NCBI RefSeq assembly: GCF_016464365.1
Contig: NZ_JADCUC010000001.1
Location: 186,001-250,000 of the forward strand
DNA from: Sandaracinobacteroides hominis
Lineage (GTDB): Bacteria > Pseudomonadota > Alphaproteobacteria > Sphingomonadales > Sphingomonadaceae
Direction: 5' to 3'
Length of the DNA: 64,000 nucleotides
Positions 1-8,748 of this stretch are shown here, piece after piece. How positions within the stretch are numbered: position 1 is the first letter of the stretch; each line of letters starts with the position of its first letter. The position numbers and the translations under genes were made by a program. The notes beneath the pieces were generated by a model. The model did no database searches and was not told the origin of the DNA. It saw only the letters and a list, made by a program, of their open reading frames with translations.

Positions 1-672
1 TTCTCCGGCATGGTGGGCGATTGGCGGCAGATCGTGATCGTGATGTCGATCCTGTCGATGTATCTGGGCGCGCTCGGCGCCATCGCGCAGACCAATGTGA
101 AGCGGCTGCTCGCCTATTCCTCGATCAACAATGTCGGCTTCATGCTGATCGGGCTCGCCGCAGCCACGGCGGACGGCGCTTCCGCCGTGCTGCTCTATCT
201 TGCCATCTATCTGGTGATGACCCTGGGCGCCTTCCTGTGCGTGCTGATGCTGACCGATGTCGATGGTCGCCCGGTGGAAACGCTGGACGATCTGGCCGGG
301 CTGGCGCGTTCGCGCCCCTGGCTGGCGACGGCGCTTTCGATCTTCATGCTTTCTCTGGCAGGCCTGCCGCCGCTGTTCGGCTTCATGGCAAAGCTGGCGG
401 TGTTCAACGCGGCGGTGGACGCAAACCTGTGGCTGCTGGCGGTTTTGGGCGTGCTCGCTTCGGTGGTGGCGGCCTATTACTATCTGCGCGTCGTGAAGGT
501 CCTGTTCTTCGACCAGCCGGCCGGCGTGGTGGTGGGCGCGTCCGGAGAGGGAACGCTGGTAATCAACAAGGGCATGATGCTGCTGGCGGCCCTATTCTGC
601 TCGCCGGCGGGCTATCTGCTGCTGGGGCCGCTGCTCAGCGCCACGCGCGCTGCAGCCAGCAGCTTGTTCTGA
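1..672 (+). CDS. nuoN: NADH-quinone oxidoreductase subunit N, C-terminal part
   Basis: The 5' end lies outside the window; the frame is open from base 1. The visible 223 residues are almost entirely hydrophobic helices of the proton-pumping Nqo/Mrp antiporter-like family. They include the conserved run TNVKRLLAYSSINNVGFML and the later LAGLPPLFGFMAKLAVF segment, both typical of NuoN. The subunit sits in the membrane arm of respiratory complex I and takes part in quinone-coupled proton translocation. NuoN is normally the last gene of the nuo operon, followed in sphingomonads by birA, as here. The stop TGA at 670-672 overlaps the proposed birA start. Identity is secure; only the length cannot be judged. 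Confidence 0.95.
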   Translation, partial: FSGMVGDWRQIVIVMSILSMYLGALGAIAQTNVKRLLAYSSINNVGFMLIGLAAATADGASAVLLYLAIYLVMTLGAFLCVLMLTDVDGRPVETLDDLAGLARSRPWLATALSIFMLSLAGLPPLFGFMAKLAVFNAAVDANLWLLAVLGVLASVVAAYYYLRVVKVLFFDQPAGVVVGASGEGTLVINKGMMLLAALFCSPAGYLLLGPLLSATRAAASSLF

Positions 673-1409
673 TTCTTCACCTCGAAGAAGTCGGGTCGAC
701 CAACGACTGGCTGCGCGAAAACGCCAGCCAGTTTGGTGACGGCCAGTGGGTGCGCGCGGATCGGCAGACCAGCGGGCGGGGGCGCGTCGGCCGGCAATGG
801 CAGATGCCGCAGGGCAATCTGGCCGCGAGCTGCTTGATCCGGCCACAACCGGGCGAGGGCTGGGCGGCGGAACTTGGTTTTGTTGCGGCTTTGGCCTTGC
901 ACGATGTGGTAGCCGGATTTGTGGAAACCAGCCGTCTGCAGCTGAAATGGCCGAACGACCTGCTGCTGGATGAAGCCAAACTGTCGGGCATCCTGCTGGA
1001 GCGCGAGGCCGACGTGATCATCCTGGGGATCGGCGTAAACCTGGCGGTGGCGCCTGTGCTTCCGGATCGTCGGACGATTGCGTTGGCCGAAGTCGGCATC
1101 GAGATTTCGGCCCCGGGTTTTGCGAACCTGCTGGCCGAGGCCTTTGGGCGCCGCCGCGAGATGTGGCGCAAGCACAGCTTCCATCCGATCCGTTCGGATT
1201 GGCTGGAGCGGGCGCACCCGTTCGGCACCCGGCTGCTGGTGACCAGCGGCGAGGGAAAGATCGCCGGCAGCTTTGCCGGGCTGGATACCGACGGCGCGCT
1301 TCTGCTGGACGGCGACGATGGAAAGGCCCATCGCATCCACGCGGGTGATGTTTGGCAGCCGGGGCCTGCGACCGGAGCGGAGCCCGTCGGGGGAAAGGAA
1401 AAAGGCTGA
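669..1409 (+). CDS. birA: Biotin--[acetyl-CoA-carboxylase] ligase (BirA, catalytic domain only)
   Basis: It activates biotin with ATP and transfers it to the biotin carboxyl carrier protein. The N-terminus carries EEVGSTNDWLRE, followed by ADRQTSGRGRVGRQW (biotin/AMP-binding loop), LKWPNDLL with the catalytic-site Lys, and LSGILLE and GIGVNL strands; a small C-terminal SH3-like domain follows. About 246 aa, so there is no N-terminal HTH repressor domain, the usual group I form. No ATG, GTG or TTG lies in frame near the homologous N-terminus. The candidate starts are CTG at 669 (in CTGA, overlapping the nuoN stop) or ATT at 672. I prefer CTG because of the junction geometry. The stop TGA at 1407-1409 overlaps the coaX ATG by one base. 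Confidence 0.9.
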   Translation: MILHLEEVGSTNDWLRENASQFGDGQWVRADRQTSGRGRVGRQWQMPQGNLAASCLIRPQPGEGWAAELGFVAALALHDVVAGFVETSRLQLKWPNDLLLDEAKLSGILLEREADVIILGIGVNLAVAPVLPDRRTIALAEVGIEISAPGFANLLAEAFGRRREMWRKHSFHPIRSDWLERAHPFGTRLLVTSGEGKIAGSFAGLDTDGALLLDGDDGKAHRIHAGDVWQPGPATGAEPVGGKEKG

Positions 1410-2287
1410 TGCTGCTCGCGATCGATGTCGGCAACACCAACATCGTCTTTGCGCTGGTGGACGGCAGCAAGGGCGGGGGGGAGATCGTGAAGCGCTGGCG
1501 GATCTCCACCGATGCCAACCGCACCGCCGACGAATATGCTGTCTGGCTGAACCAGCTGATCGAGATGGACGGGCTGAAGCGCTCCGACATCGAGGATGTA
1601 GTCATTGCCAGCGTGGTGCCGCAGACGCTGTTCAACCTGCGCGGGCTGGCGCGGAAATATGTGGATGTGGAGCCGATGGTGGTCGGGGCGCCGGGCATCG
1701 ACTATGGCATGCCGATCAACCTGCCCAATCCGGGCGAGGTGGGGGCTGACCGCATCGTCAACGCGGTTGCCGCGCATGCGATCTGGCCGGGCGACCTCAT
1801 CATCATCGATTTCGGCACGGCGACGACGTTCGATATCGTCTCGGCGGGCGGCAGTTATGAGGGCGGGGTGATCTCGCCGGGCATCAATCTCTCTATGGAC
1901 GCGCTCTATCGGGCGGCGGCAAAGCTGCCGCGCATAGCGGTGGAGCCGCCGGGGCAGGGGCTGGGGGTGATCGGCAAGGGCACCGTGCATGCCATGCAAT
2001 CGGGCGTGTTCTGGGGCTATGTCGGGCTGGTCGAGGGGTTGGTCAGACGCCTGACCGATGAAATCAATGCGAAGGTCACGGTGATTGCAACTGGCGGGCT
2101 GGCGCCATTGTTCAGTCGCCACACAACCACTATCTCCTATGTGGATCCCGATCTGACGATCAAGGGACTGATGCGTATCCATGCGCATAACCGCAAATTG
2201 GTGCGCGCACCTGTGCACGACCGAAATACTGCAGCCGAACGCGCCGATGTTGCGCTGCGCCCGGGCCTGCAAATCGATGAAGGCTGA
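1409..2287 (+). CDS. coaX: Type III pantothenate kinase
   Basis: First step of coenzyme A synthesis: ATP-dependent phosphorylation of pantothenate. The ASKHA-fold motifs are visible: DVGNTN (residues 6-11, phosphate 1), GADR (112-115), DFGTATTFD (134-142, phosphate 2) and EGGVISPG (151-158). At 292 aa it is about 30 residues longer than the usual 255-265 aa; the surplus is a polar C-terminal tail after the final helix. The start is fixed by the TGATG overlap with birA and by the motif at residue 6. It pairs functionally with panC at 34941-35783. Translation is probably coupled to birA. Confidence 0.96.
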   Translation: MLLAIDVGNTNIVFALVDGSKGGGEIVKRWRISTDANRTADEYAVWLNQLIEMDGLKRSDIEDVVIASVVPQTLFNLRGLARKYVDVEPMVVGAPGIDYGMPINLPNPGEVGADRIVNAVAAHAIWPGDLIIIDFGTATTFDIVSAGGSYEGGVISPGINLSMDALYRAAAKLPRIAVEPPGQGLGVIGKGTVHAMQSGVFWGYVGLVEGLVRRLTDEINAKVTVIATGGLAPLFSRHTTTISYVDPDLTIKGLMRIHAHNRKLVRAPVHDRNTAAERADVALRPGLQIDEG

Positions 2288-2293
2288 GTTGAA

Positions 2294-3949
2294 TTGAAAC
2301 CTGGTGAAGAGCTGATTTTCCTGCCGCTGGGCGGCTCGGGGGAAATCGGCATGAACGTCAATCTTTATGGCTGCCAAGGCAAGTGGATCATGTGCGACCT
2401 CGGCATGACCTTTGCCGATCCGTCGCTGCCGGGCGTGGAGCTGGTGCTGCCCGACCTGCGCTTCATCGAGGAACGGCGTGATGACCTGCTGGGCGTGATC
2501 CTGACGCATGGCCATGAAGATCATATCGGCGCAATTCCCTATCTGGCCGCCGAGCTGGGCGTGCCCTTGTATGCCACGCCGTTCACGGCGGGGCTGATCC
2601 GGCGCAAGCTGGAAGACGAAGGCCTCTCGAGCGAAGTGAAGCTGCACGTGATCCCGATGGGCGGCGAAGTGGAGCTGGGGCCGTTCAAGGCGAGATTCGT
2701 GGCGCTGGCGCATTCCATTCCAGAGGGCAATGCTCTGGTGATCGACACGCCCTATGGGCGGCTGTTCCACACAGGCGACTGGAAGCTGGACGACCGGCCG
2801 CTGCTGGGCGATCCTGCCAGCGCGGCGGAACTGACGGCGATTGGCGCCAATGGCGGCAAGGGCACGCTGGCGCTGATCGGCGATTCCACCAACGTCTTCA
2901 ACGCGGAAGCTTCGGGATCCGAAGGGGATGTATTCGACGGGCTGATGAAGCTGGTGAAGAGCCGCACGCGGGGCAGGGTGGTGGTGACGACCTTTGCGTC
3001 GAACGCGACGCGACTGCACACCATCGGCGAAGTGGCGAAGGCTACCGGGCGGAAGCTGGTGATTGCCGGCCGCTCGCTGGAGCGGATCATCCAGGTGGCG
3101 AAGGCGACAGGGTATCTGACCGATTTCCCCGATAGCATCAGCTGGGAAGCTGCCGCCACGGCGCGGCCGGAAACGCTGCTGATCGTGGTGACGGGCACGC
3201 AGGGCGAACCGCAGGCGGCGCTGGCGCGGATTGCCGATGGGTCACATCCGTCGATTCGGCTCGAGGCGGGAGATCTCGTCGTCTATTCCTCCAAGCAGAT
3301 TCCGGGGAACGAGCTGGCGATCGGGCGGGTGCAGAATGCGCTGGCCGCGCGCGGCATCGAGATCATCGGCGACCGGCAGGCGCATGTGCATGTGTCCGGC
3401 CATCCCGGGCGGCCCGAGCTGGAAGCCATGTATGGCTGGATCAGGCCGCAAATCGCCGTGCCGGTGCACGGCGAGCGGCGGCATATGGAAGAACATGCGC
3501 GGCTGGCCCGGAGCGTCGGCGTGCCGGAAGCGATCGTGCCGGTGAACGGTGCGGCCATCCGGCTGGCGCCGGGAAAGCCGAAGGTGCTGAGCCATGAGGT
3601 GCATGGACGGCTGGTGCTGGACGGCGACGTGATCCTGCCGGCGGATGGCGCGACGATGGCGATGCGGCGGAAGCTTGGCTATGCCGGGCTGATCGTGGTG
3701 ACGCTGGTGGTGGACAAGCGCGGCCAGCTGGCGGCGGAACCGCGGGTGATCGCGCGCGGCGTACCGGTGGAGGAGGATGAGGAATCCTTCCTGGCCGATG
3801 CCTGCGATGCGGCGGCGGAAACGTTCGGCAAGATCGGCCTGAAGGACAAGCGACGGCTGGAAGACGAAGTGAAGGTGGCCGTGCGTCGTGTGGCGCGGCA
3901 GTGGACCGGTAAGAAGCCGCCCACCGAAGTGCAGCTGATCAGCCTTTAG
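2294..3949 (+). CDS. rnj: Ribonuclease J
   Basis: A metallo-beta-lactamase/beta-CASP nuclease of RNA processing and decay with 5'-exonucleolytic and endonucleolytic activity in the family. The zinc-binding motif THGHEDH lies at residues 71-77, and the beta-CASP domain contains GDSTN and, later, the VSGHPGRPEL and PVHGERRHMEEHARLA regions typical of RNase J. Length 551 aa is normal. The start used is TTG at 2294, six bases after coaX ends; it places the conserved N-terminal strand LIFLPLGGSGEIGMN close to the start as in homologues. It lies in the same run of genes as coaX, as in other sphingomonads. Confidence 0.95.
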   Translation: MKPGEELIFLPLGGSGEIGMNVNLYGCQGKWIMCDLGMTFADPSLPGVELVLPDLRFIEERRDDLLGVILTHGHEDHIGAIPYLAAELGVPLYATPFTAGLIRRKLEDEGLSSEVKLHVIPMGGEVELGPFKARFVALAHSIPEGNALVIDTPYGRLFHTGDWKLDDRPLLGDPASAAELTAIGANGGKGTLALIGDSTNVFNAEASGSEGDVFDGLMKLVKSRTRGRVVVTTFASNATRLHTIGEVAKATGRKLVIAGRSLERIIQVAKATGYLTDFPDSISWEAAATARPETLLIVVTGTQGEPQAALARIADGSHPSIRLEAGDLVVYSSKQIPGNELAIGRVQNALAARGIEIIGDRQAHVHVSGHPGRPELEAMYGWIRPQIAVPVHGERRHMEEHARLARSVGVPEAIVPVNGAAIRLAPGKPKVLSHEVHGRLVLDGDVILPADGATMAMRRKLGYAGLIVVTLVVDKRGQLAAEPRVIARGVPVEEDEESFLADACDAAAETFGKIGLKDKRRLEDEVKVAVRRVARQWTGKKPPTEVQLISL

Positions 3950-3961
3950 GGACGGGCGCCG

Positions 3962-4246
3962 ATGTCGTGGATTTCCATCTGTGCCGTCTATTTGCTGTTC
4001 TGGGTGCTGACGTTGTTCCTGGTGCTGCCTTATGGCGTGAAGACCTCGCGCGAGCTGGGCGAGGCACAGGTGCCGGGTCAGGCGGACAGCGCCCCGCACC
4101 ATGTCTCCATGCCGCGCAAGCTGCTGTGGACGACGCTGATCTCAGCCGTGCTTTTCGGCCTGTTCCTGCTCAACTGGAACATGAACTGGGTCACCGCGGC
4201 CGATCTCGAAAAGCTGGTTCCCCGGCCACCGCAGGGAAAGTCCTAG
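3962..4246 (+). CDS. DUF1467 family inner membrane protein
   Basis: A 94-residue protein with two predicted transmembrane helices (about residues 4-24 and 53-73) separated by a short polar loop containing LPYGVKTS, characteristic of DUF1467. The family is widespread in Alphaproteobacteria and its function is unknown to me. It starts 12 bases after rnj and ends in a tail-to-tail overlap of four bases with the minus-strand coiled-coil gene (stop codons interlock in the sequence CTAG). Confidence 0.9.
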   Translation: MSWISICAVYLLFWVLTLFLVLPYGVKTSRELGEAQVPGQADSAPHHVSMPRKLLWTTLISAVLFGLFLLNWNMNWVTAADLEKLVPRPPQGKS

Positions 4247-6321
4247 CCTTCCAGCACCTCTGAAAGCGCAGCTGCCAGCCGCCCCTGTTCCGAACCCTGG
4301 ATGGCGGCGGCAAGCGCCGGCGCCGGGCCTTCGAAGCGGCGCACCAGGGCATCGAAGGCGGAGGTGTAGCTGCGAGCAGCGGCGGCGAATTCGCTGTCTT
4401 CGGCGATCAGCCCCTTCAGCTCCTTTGCTTCCCGCTTATCGAGCAGCGAGTGGACGCGGCGGCTGAAGAAGCCGCGCTCGCCCTTGCGCCATTGCGTCCA
4501 GTCGGCATCGTCCATCGGCTTGCCCAGCGCTGACGAGATGGAAATCGAAGCCTGCGAGAGCCTGTCGGTGAGCAGGGTCGCGGATGCGAGCAGATCCTCC
4601 TGCTGCGCGGATTCGAAGTGGCCGATCCGGTCGGCTGAGCGTTCTTCGAGAAGTTTCAGTGTGTTGGCGAGAGCTGCCATGCTGGAGGCCGTGCGTTCGG
4701 CGGCCGCTGCTGCTGCTGCCTCAGCCTCCCGCGCGCGAATGGCGACGGGCTCGGCAAAGCCGTGCCGCATGGCTTCGTCGGCGGCGGTGGCAAGTGCTTC
4801 GCGGGCTTCGGCGATCACGCCTTCGAGCATTTCGCGCATGGTGCCGGTGGTCTGGGCGGAAACTTCGCGCACGCGGGTCATCGCCTCGACCAGGCGGGAA
4901 GCGGCGGAGAGCGAGGTGTCGCGGGTCTGTTCCTCGACTTCGCCGATGAGCGTGCGCGCCTGCTGCAACTCCACCACCAGCGCCCGGCCGGCTGCCTCGA
5001 TGGCGGTGCGCTGGGCAGCATAGGCTTCGCTGGCGGAATCGATGGCGGCGCGGCTTTCGGCAATCGGGTCGGCGAGCGCGGCGGCGCGGGTATAGGCGCC
5101 GTCGATGGCGCTTACCAGTTCCATAAGTTCGGCGGTGAGCGCTTCGGCTGCCCTGCCGGCCTCCACCGTGCGGTTGGGCAGCGTTTCGCCGAGCACGTCG
5201 ACGGTCTGCATGGTTACTTCACGCAGCGAGCGGACGGCGCCTTCGAGATCCTGTGCCGCGCCCTGCGTGTCCTTCAGCGGCAGCGTCAGCCCGGCGATTT
5301 CGGAGTTCACCTCCTGCACGCGCGCGGAAAGCCGGTCGAGCGACGTGCGGCTGGTTTCGTTGCTATGCAGCAGGCGGGCATCGAGCAACTGGAAAGCCCG
5401 TTCTCCGGAAGTGGCGAGCGACTCCGTCATCGACGCCTGCGCCTTCAGGCGGCCCTCGATCGCCTCGGCCTTGGCGCTCAGTGCCTCTAGACGCTCGGCC
5501 AGCTGCCCGGCCGCGGCTGTGGCCATCGATTCGAGCTTGGCCTGGGCTTCGGCCAGTTGCGCCAGCATGGCTTCCGCCTGTCTGCCCATGGCTTCGCGCT
5601 TGGCGACCGCGGTATTTTCCAGCACTTCGAACAGCGTATCGGTTTCGCCGCGTATGCTGCGCATGCCAGCCTCGCTCTGAGAGCGCCCGCGTTCGGCCTG
5701 CACGCTCAGTCGCTCCAGCGATTCGCCAAGCGAGGCGGAGGCCTTTTCTCCCTCGGACGATAGCGCTCCGAGGCTGGCGGCCAAAGCGGCGGCCGAGGCG
5801 TCCGCGCGTCGGGCTTGCTCTGCGGCTTCGCTGGCGGTGGTGGCGATTGCCGCGCGCAGTTCCTGTGCGGCAGCAAGGGCTTGCGGCATGACCGCCGAGA
5901 GGGCTTCGCTGGCAACGACGGCAGAGTTGCTGGCGGCCTGCAGCTCTGCAACCAGTTTCTGTGCGCCACGAGACTGGCGTTCGAGCGACTCGGCTGTTTC
6001 CGCAAGGCCGCTCAGCTCGCCCGCCATGGAATTGCGCAGGGCGTCGATGCGGGTGACGGCGCCAGCCAGCCGGGCCTCGGTTTCCTCGATGCTGTCTGAC
6101 TTGTCGAGGATCGGGATATGCTCCTTTTGCCCCAGCGCCGCGGCTAGCGCGTATAGGGTGGCGACAGGCATGATCATCAGGCCGAAGGTCTGGATCGCTT
6201 CGAACAGCGACTCCGGTTGTTTCCCGGCCTCTGCCATGGCGTAGAAGCCGATCCCCAGCCAGATGATCGCCAGCAGGCTGACCACCAGGAAGGACATGCG
6301 GATCGTCGTCGTCTCAGACAT
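4243..6321 (-). CDS. Large two-TM coiled-coil protein of unknown function
   Basis: 692 residues. Two hydrophobic helices near the N-terminus (about 9-30 and 45-64) are followed by roughly 550 residues of Ala/Glu/Gln/Arg-rich helix with heptad-like spacing and no Gly/Pro-rich breaks, then a shorter C-terminal globular-looking part that includes a MDDADWTQWRKGERGFF segment. The architecture recalls membrane-anchored scaffold or chemoreceptor-like coiled coils, but I find no MCP signalling hairpin or HAMP domain. Its start codon overlaps the end of the upstream CDP-alcohol phosphatidyltransferase gene by 8 bases, so the two are almost certainly one transcript and translationally coupled. No function can be assigned from sequence. 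Confidence 0.85.
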   Translation of the reverse strand: MSETTTIRMSFLVVSLLAIIWLGIGFYAMAEAGKQPESLFEAIQTFGLMIMPVATLYALAAALGQKEHIPILDKSDSIEETEARLAGAVTRIDALRNSMAGELSGLAETAESLERQSRGAQKLVAELQAASNSAVVASEALSAVMPQALAAAQELRAAIATTASEAAEQARRADASAAALAASLGALSSEGEKASASLGESLERLSVQAERGRSQSEAGMRSIRGETDTLFEVLENTAVAKREAMGRQAEAMLAQLAEAQAKLESMATAAAGQLAERLEALSAKAEAIEGRLKAQASMTESLATSGERAFQLLDARLLHSNETSRTSLDRLSARVQEVNSEIAGLTLPLKDTQGAAQDLEGAVRSLREVTMQTVDVLGETLPNRTVEAGRAAEALTAELMELVSAIDGAYTRAAALADPIAESRAAIDSASEAYAAQRTAIEAAGRALVVELQQARTLIGEVEEQTRDTSLSAASRLVEAMTRVREVSAQTTGTMREMLEGVIAEAREALATAADEAMRHGFAEPVAIRAREAEAAAAAAAERTASSMAALANTLKLLEERSADRIGHFESAQQEDLLASATLLTDRLSQASISISSALGKPMDDADWTQWRKGERGFFSRRVHSLLDKREAKELKGLIAEDSEFAAAARSYTSAFDALVRRFEGPAPALAAAIQGSEQGRLAAALSEVLEG

Positions 6322-7216
6322 GGCCGGTAAGCCCCTTTTTCTGCGCGTGCCCGGCCAGCGAACCCGTGGCGCCGGCAGTTTGCCCTGCGCCGATGTCGCC
6401 TGCCATCGCCCCGGCTTCCGACTGCCTCAGCTTGTGCGCTGCGGCAAGCGCGACAAGAGTAAGCACCCCGATTTCATAGAACCAGTAAAGCATTGTTTCG
6501 CCCGCGAGGACGGCGACCCATATGACGATGGCGCGGCCATCCGAGCTGAGCGGCGAGGCCGCCCGGAGCGCACGTGCAGCGCCGGGCTGCCAGCGGGAGA
6601 GGAGGAGCTCGCGCTCGGCCGGGCCGGCGGCCTGAAGCTTGAGGTCGAACGGGCGGGTGCGGTTTCCAAGCAGCGCTTCGCAGCGGTTGTAAAAGCGCTC
6701 GTAGGGGCCGCCGGCCTCGGCGCGCGCGATCGCCTGAAATTTGCCGGAAAGGCGGCGGATGTAGGTGGCTCGCTCGCCTTCGTAGAATTGCGACTGGAGC
6801 GCGTGGAAGACGCCCGACAGCAGGGCGAGGGCAAAGGCCGCAAGCGGCCTGGGGTGGGTGGCAACGAGGGCGATGTTGACGACGACAAATGTAGCATAGT
6901 CCGCCACGCCGTCCAGAAGGCGGCCGATATCGCTGCTCTTGCCGGTGGCGCGGGCAAGCTGGCCATCGAGCCCGTCCATGACCAGCCAGGCGAGCATCAG
7001 CAGCAGGCCGAGCGTCGCAAATGCCCAGCGCGAGCCGGATTGGCCCGCCATCGCATAGGAGGATGCGGCCAGAAGCCCGAATCCGAAGCCCATGCAGGTG
7101 ACCGTATTGGGATGGATACCGGCGCGACGCGCTGGCGCCAGCAGCAGCGAAGACAGACGGTGGATCAGGAGCCGGTTGGGCCAGGGCTCGATTTCGATGG
7201 GACGGGCGGAATCCAT
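6314..7216 (-). CDS. CDP-alcohol phosphatidyltransferase family protein
   Basis: 300 residues with several transmembrane helices. The complete family signature D(x)2DG(x)2AR(x)8G(x)3D(x)3D is at residues 81-106 (D81, D84, G85, A88, R89, G98, D102, D106), so the active site looks intact. Such enzymes join a CDP-activated alcohol or diacylglycerol to a second alcohol in the inner membrane. Start taken at ATG 7216, which gives the family-like N-terminus about 80 residues before the motif. It is divergent from a second family member at 7332 and sits near inositol-3-phosphate synthase and a nucleotidyltransferase, suggesting an inositol-containing product. The acceptor and donor are inferred, not shown. 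Confidence 0.88.
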   Translation of the reverse strand: MDSARPIEIEPWPNRLLIHRLSSLLLAPARRAGIHPNTVTCMGFGFGLLAASSYAMAGQSGSRWAFATLGLLLMLAWLVMDGLDGQLARATGKSSDIGRLLDGVADYATFVVVNIALVATHPRPLAAFALALLSGVFHALQSQFYEGERATYIRRLSGKFQAIARAEAGGPYERFYNRCEALLGNRTRPFDLKLQAAGPAERELLLSRWQPGAARALRAASPLSSDGRAIVIWVAVLAGETMLYWFYEIGVLTLVALAAAHKLRQSEAGAMAGDIGAGQTAGATGSLAGHAQKKGLTGHV

Positions 7217-7331
7217 GGTTGCGCTGCACCCTGATGAAGGCAGACACGGCTGGCAAGAGCCGGCCGACAAGATGGTGTGGCACGCCGCTTTGCGCTGGCG
7301 GGGCGGCGCAGGCGTGGCTAAGGACGCGCCG

Positions 7332-8669
7332 ATGAGCTTTATCGCGGTGGTGATGGCGGGGGAAAGCCTGCCCGGAGAACAGCCCCCCGGGCTTGGGATC
7401 GTGGGTGGCATCACGCTTCTGGAACGGCAGGTGCGCATGGCGCTGAAGGCCGGCGCCGAGGCGGTATGGCTTGTGGCCCCGGCCTTGCCCTCGGATCTGG
7501 CCGCCCGGCTGGCGGCGGAACCGGCCTGCTGGCGGACGAGTGACGCGGGACAGCTGGCAGAACGGCTGGAGGGTGAAGCGCGCGATGCGCTGCTGCTGGC
7601 GCCGGGGTTGTTGATCGACGACAGGCTGGTGGCGGCAGTGGTGGCGGAGCCTGTGGCACCTGTTCTGCTCGCTTTTTCCGCTGCGGCGCCCGGCGGTGCC
7701 GAGCGCCTCGATTCGGCGAACCATTGGGCCGGAATTGCCCGCCTTCCCGCGTCGATGCTGCGAGATGTTGCAGCGAGCCTCGGCGAATGGGAGCTTTCCG
7801 GAACGCTGTTGCGGGCAGCGGTGGAAGCCGGGGCAGGGCGCATCTTTGTGGAGGATGTGCCCGTCTATGCGCCGAACCGGCGCCGCGACGTGCCGTTGAT
7901 CTGGTCAATGCCGGACAGCGAAGAGGCGCGGGCGCAAGGTACCGACAGGCTGCTCGCCTCGGCGCAGAAGGGGTGCCTGGACTGGCCGGCGCGGTTCCTG
8001 CATCCGCCTGTCGAGAATCTGTTGGTGCGGTTGCTTCTGCCGACCTGGATCACGCCGAACATGGTGACGGTACTGACCGGGGTGCTGGGGGCTGTGGCCG
8101 TTTGGCTTTTTGCAACCGGCCAGCCGCTTTGGGCATTGGCGCTGGTGCTGATCGTGGGGCCGCTGGATGGCGTGGACGGCAAGCTGGCGCGCACGCGGCA
8201 CGAGTTTTCGCGCTGGGGCGATCTTGAACATGTACTGGACAAGATACTGGAATATGGCTGGATATTGGCGCTGGGATACTGGCTGTCGCAGACGCAGGGC
8301 CTGGCCGCGTGGCTGGCGGCGGGGGGGATCATCATCTTCGCGCTGGCAGAGGCGATTTCGGGTGAGTTCTTCCGGCGCTTTACGGGGCGGCAGTTGGACG
8401 ACTGGGGGCCGTTCGAGCGGGGTTTCCGGCTGATCGGTGGGCGGCGCAACACCTTTTTCTGGACCCTTTTGCCGTTCGGGCTGTTCGGGCTCTGGTGGGG
8501 CGGCTTCCTAGTGATGCTGGGCTATGCCGCAGTGACGTTTGCCGTTTCCCACTGGCGGCTGTTGAAGGCAATTGGAGACTATGGGAGACAGGTGAGCGAC
8601 GAAGTGCGCGCGAATTTCGCCGGAACCTCTTATGATTTCTTGCCGAAGGCGGATGCGGAAGCTAGTTGA
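7332..8669 (+). CDS. CDP-alcohol phosphatidyltransferase with N-terminal degenerate nucleotidyltransferase-like domain
   Basis: 445 residues. The first ~180 resemble a nucleotidyltransferase fold (VGGITLLERQVRMALKAGAE is like the strand-helix after the NTP loop) but lack the GxGxR nucleotide loop. Residues ~225-445 are a multi-helix CDP-alcohol phosphatidyltransferase domain. Its signature is D279 xx D282 G283 xx A286 R287 x8 G296, but the position of the third Asp is His300, and the next Asp is at 303 rather than 304. The domain order copies fused inositol-phosphate cytidylyltransferase/di-inositol-phosphate synthases, with the cytidylyltransferase half apparently dead and an intact one encoded separately at 9904. 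Start chosen at ATG 7332; earlier in-frame ATGs (7200, 7215, 7272) are possible. Confidence 0.85.
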   Translation: MSFIAVVMAGESLPGEQPPGLGIVGGITLLERQVRMALKAGAEAVWLVAPALPSDLAARLAAEPACWRTSDAGQLAERLEGEARDALLLAPGLLIDDRLVAAVVAEPVAPVLLAFSAAAPGGAERLDSANHWAGIARLPASMLRDVAASLGEWELSGTLLRAAVEAGAGRIFVEDVPVYAPNRRRDVPLIWSMPDSEEARAQGTDRLLASAQKGCLDWPARFLHPPVENLLVRLLLPTWITPNMVTVLTGVLGAVAVWLFATGQPLWALALVLIVGPLDGVDGKLARTRHEFSRWGDLEHVLDKILEYGWILALGYWLSQTQGLAAWLAAGGIIIFALAEAISGEFFRRFTGRQLDDWGPFERGFRLIGGRRNTFFWTLLPFGLFGLWWGGFLVMLGYAAVTFAVSHWRLLKAIGDYGRQVSDEVRANFAGTSYDFLPKADAEAS

Positions 8670-8748
8670 GCGGCTTGTTGCAATTTTCTTAACGTGTCGC
8701 CCCTTCAGTTGACGGGCCTCGTTTGAGCTGGAAGGACGATACCCCCGA

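Noticed and set aside
21-668. Upstream extension of the birA frame opposite codons of nuoN
   Set aside because: The 216 extra residues are an out-of-frame translation of nuoN; BirA homologues begin at the EEVGSTN region.
677-3019. A 780-residue minus-strand frame across birA, coaX and rnj
   Set aside because: It covers three well-identified genes on the other strand and has no recognisable domain.
7846-8452. Minus-strand frames opposite the fused phosphatidyltransferase
   Set aside because: The plus-strand gene has the family signature and TM pattern; the opposite frames have none.
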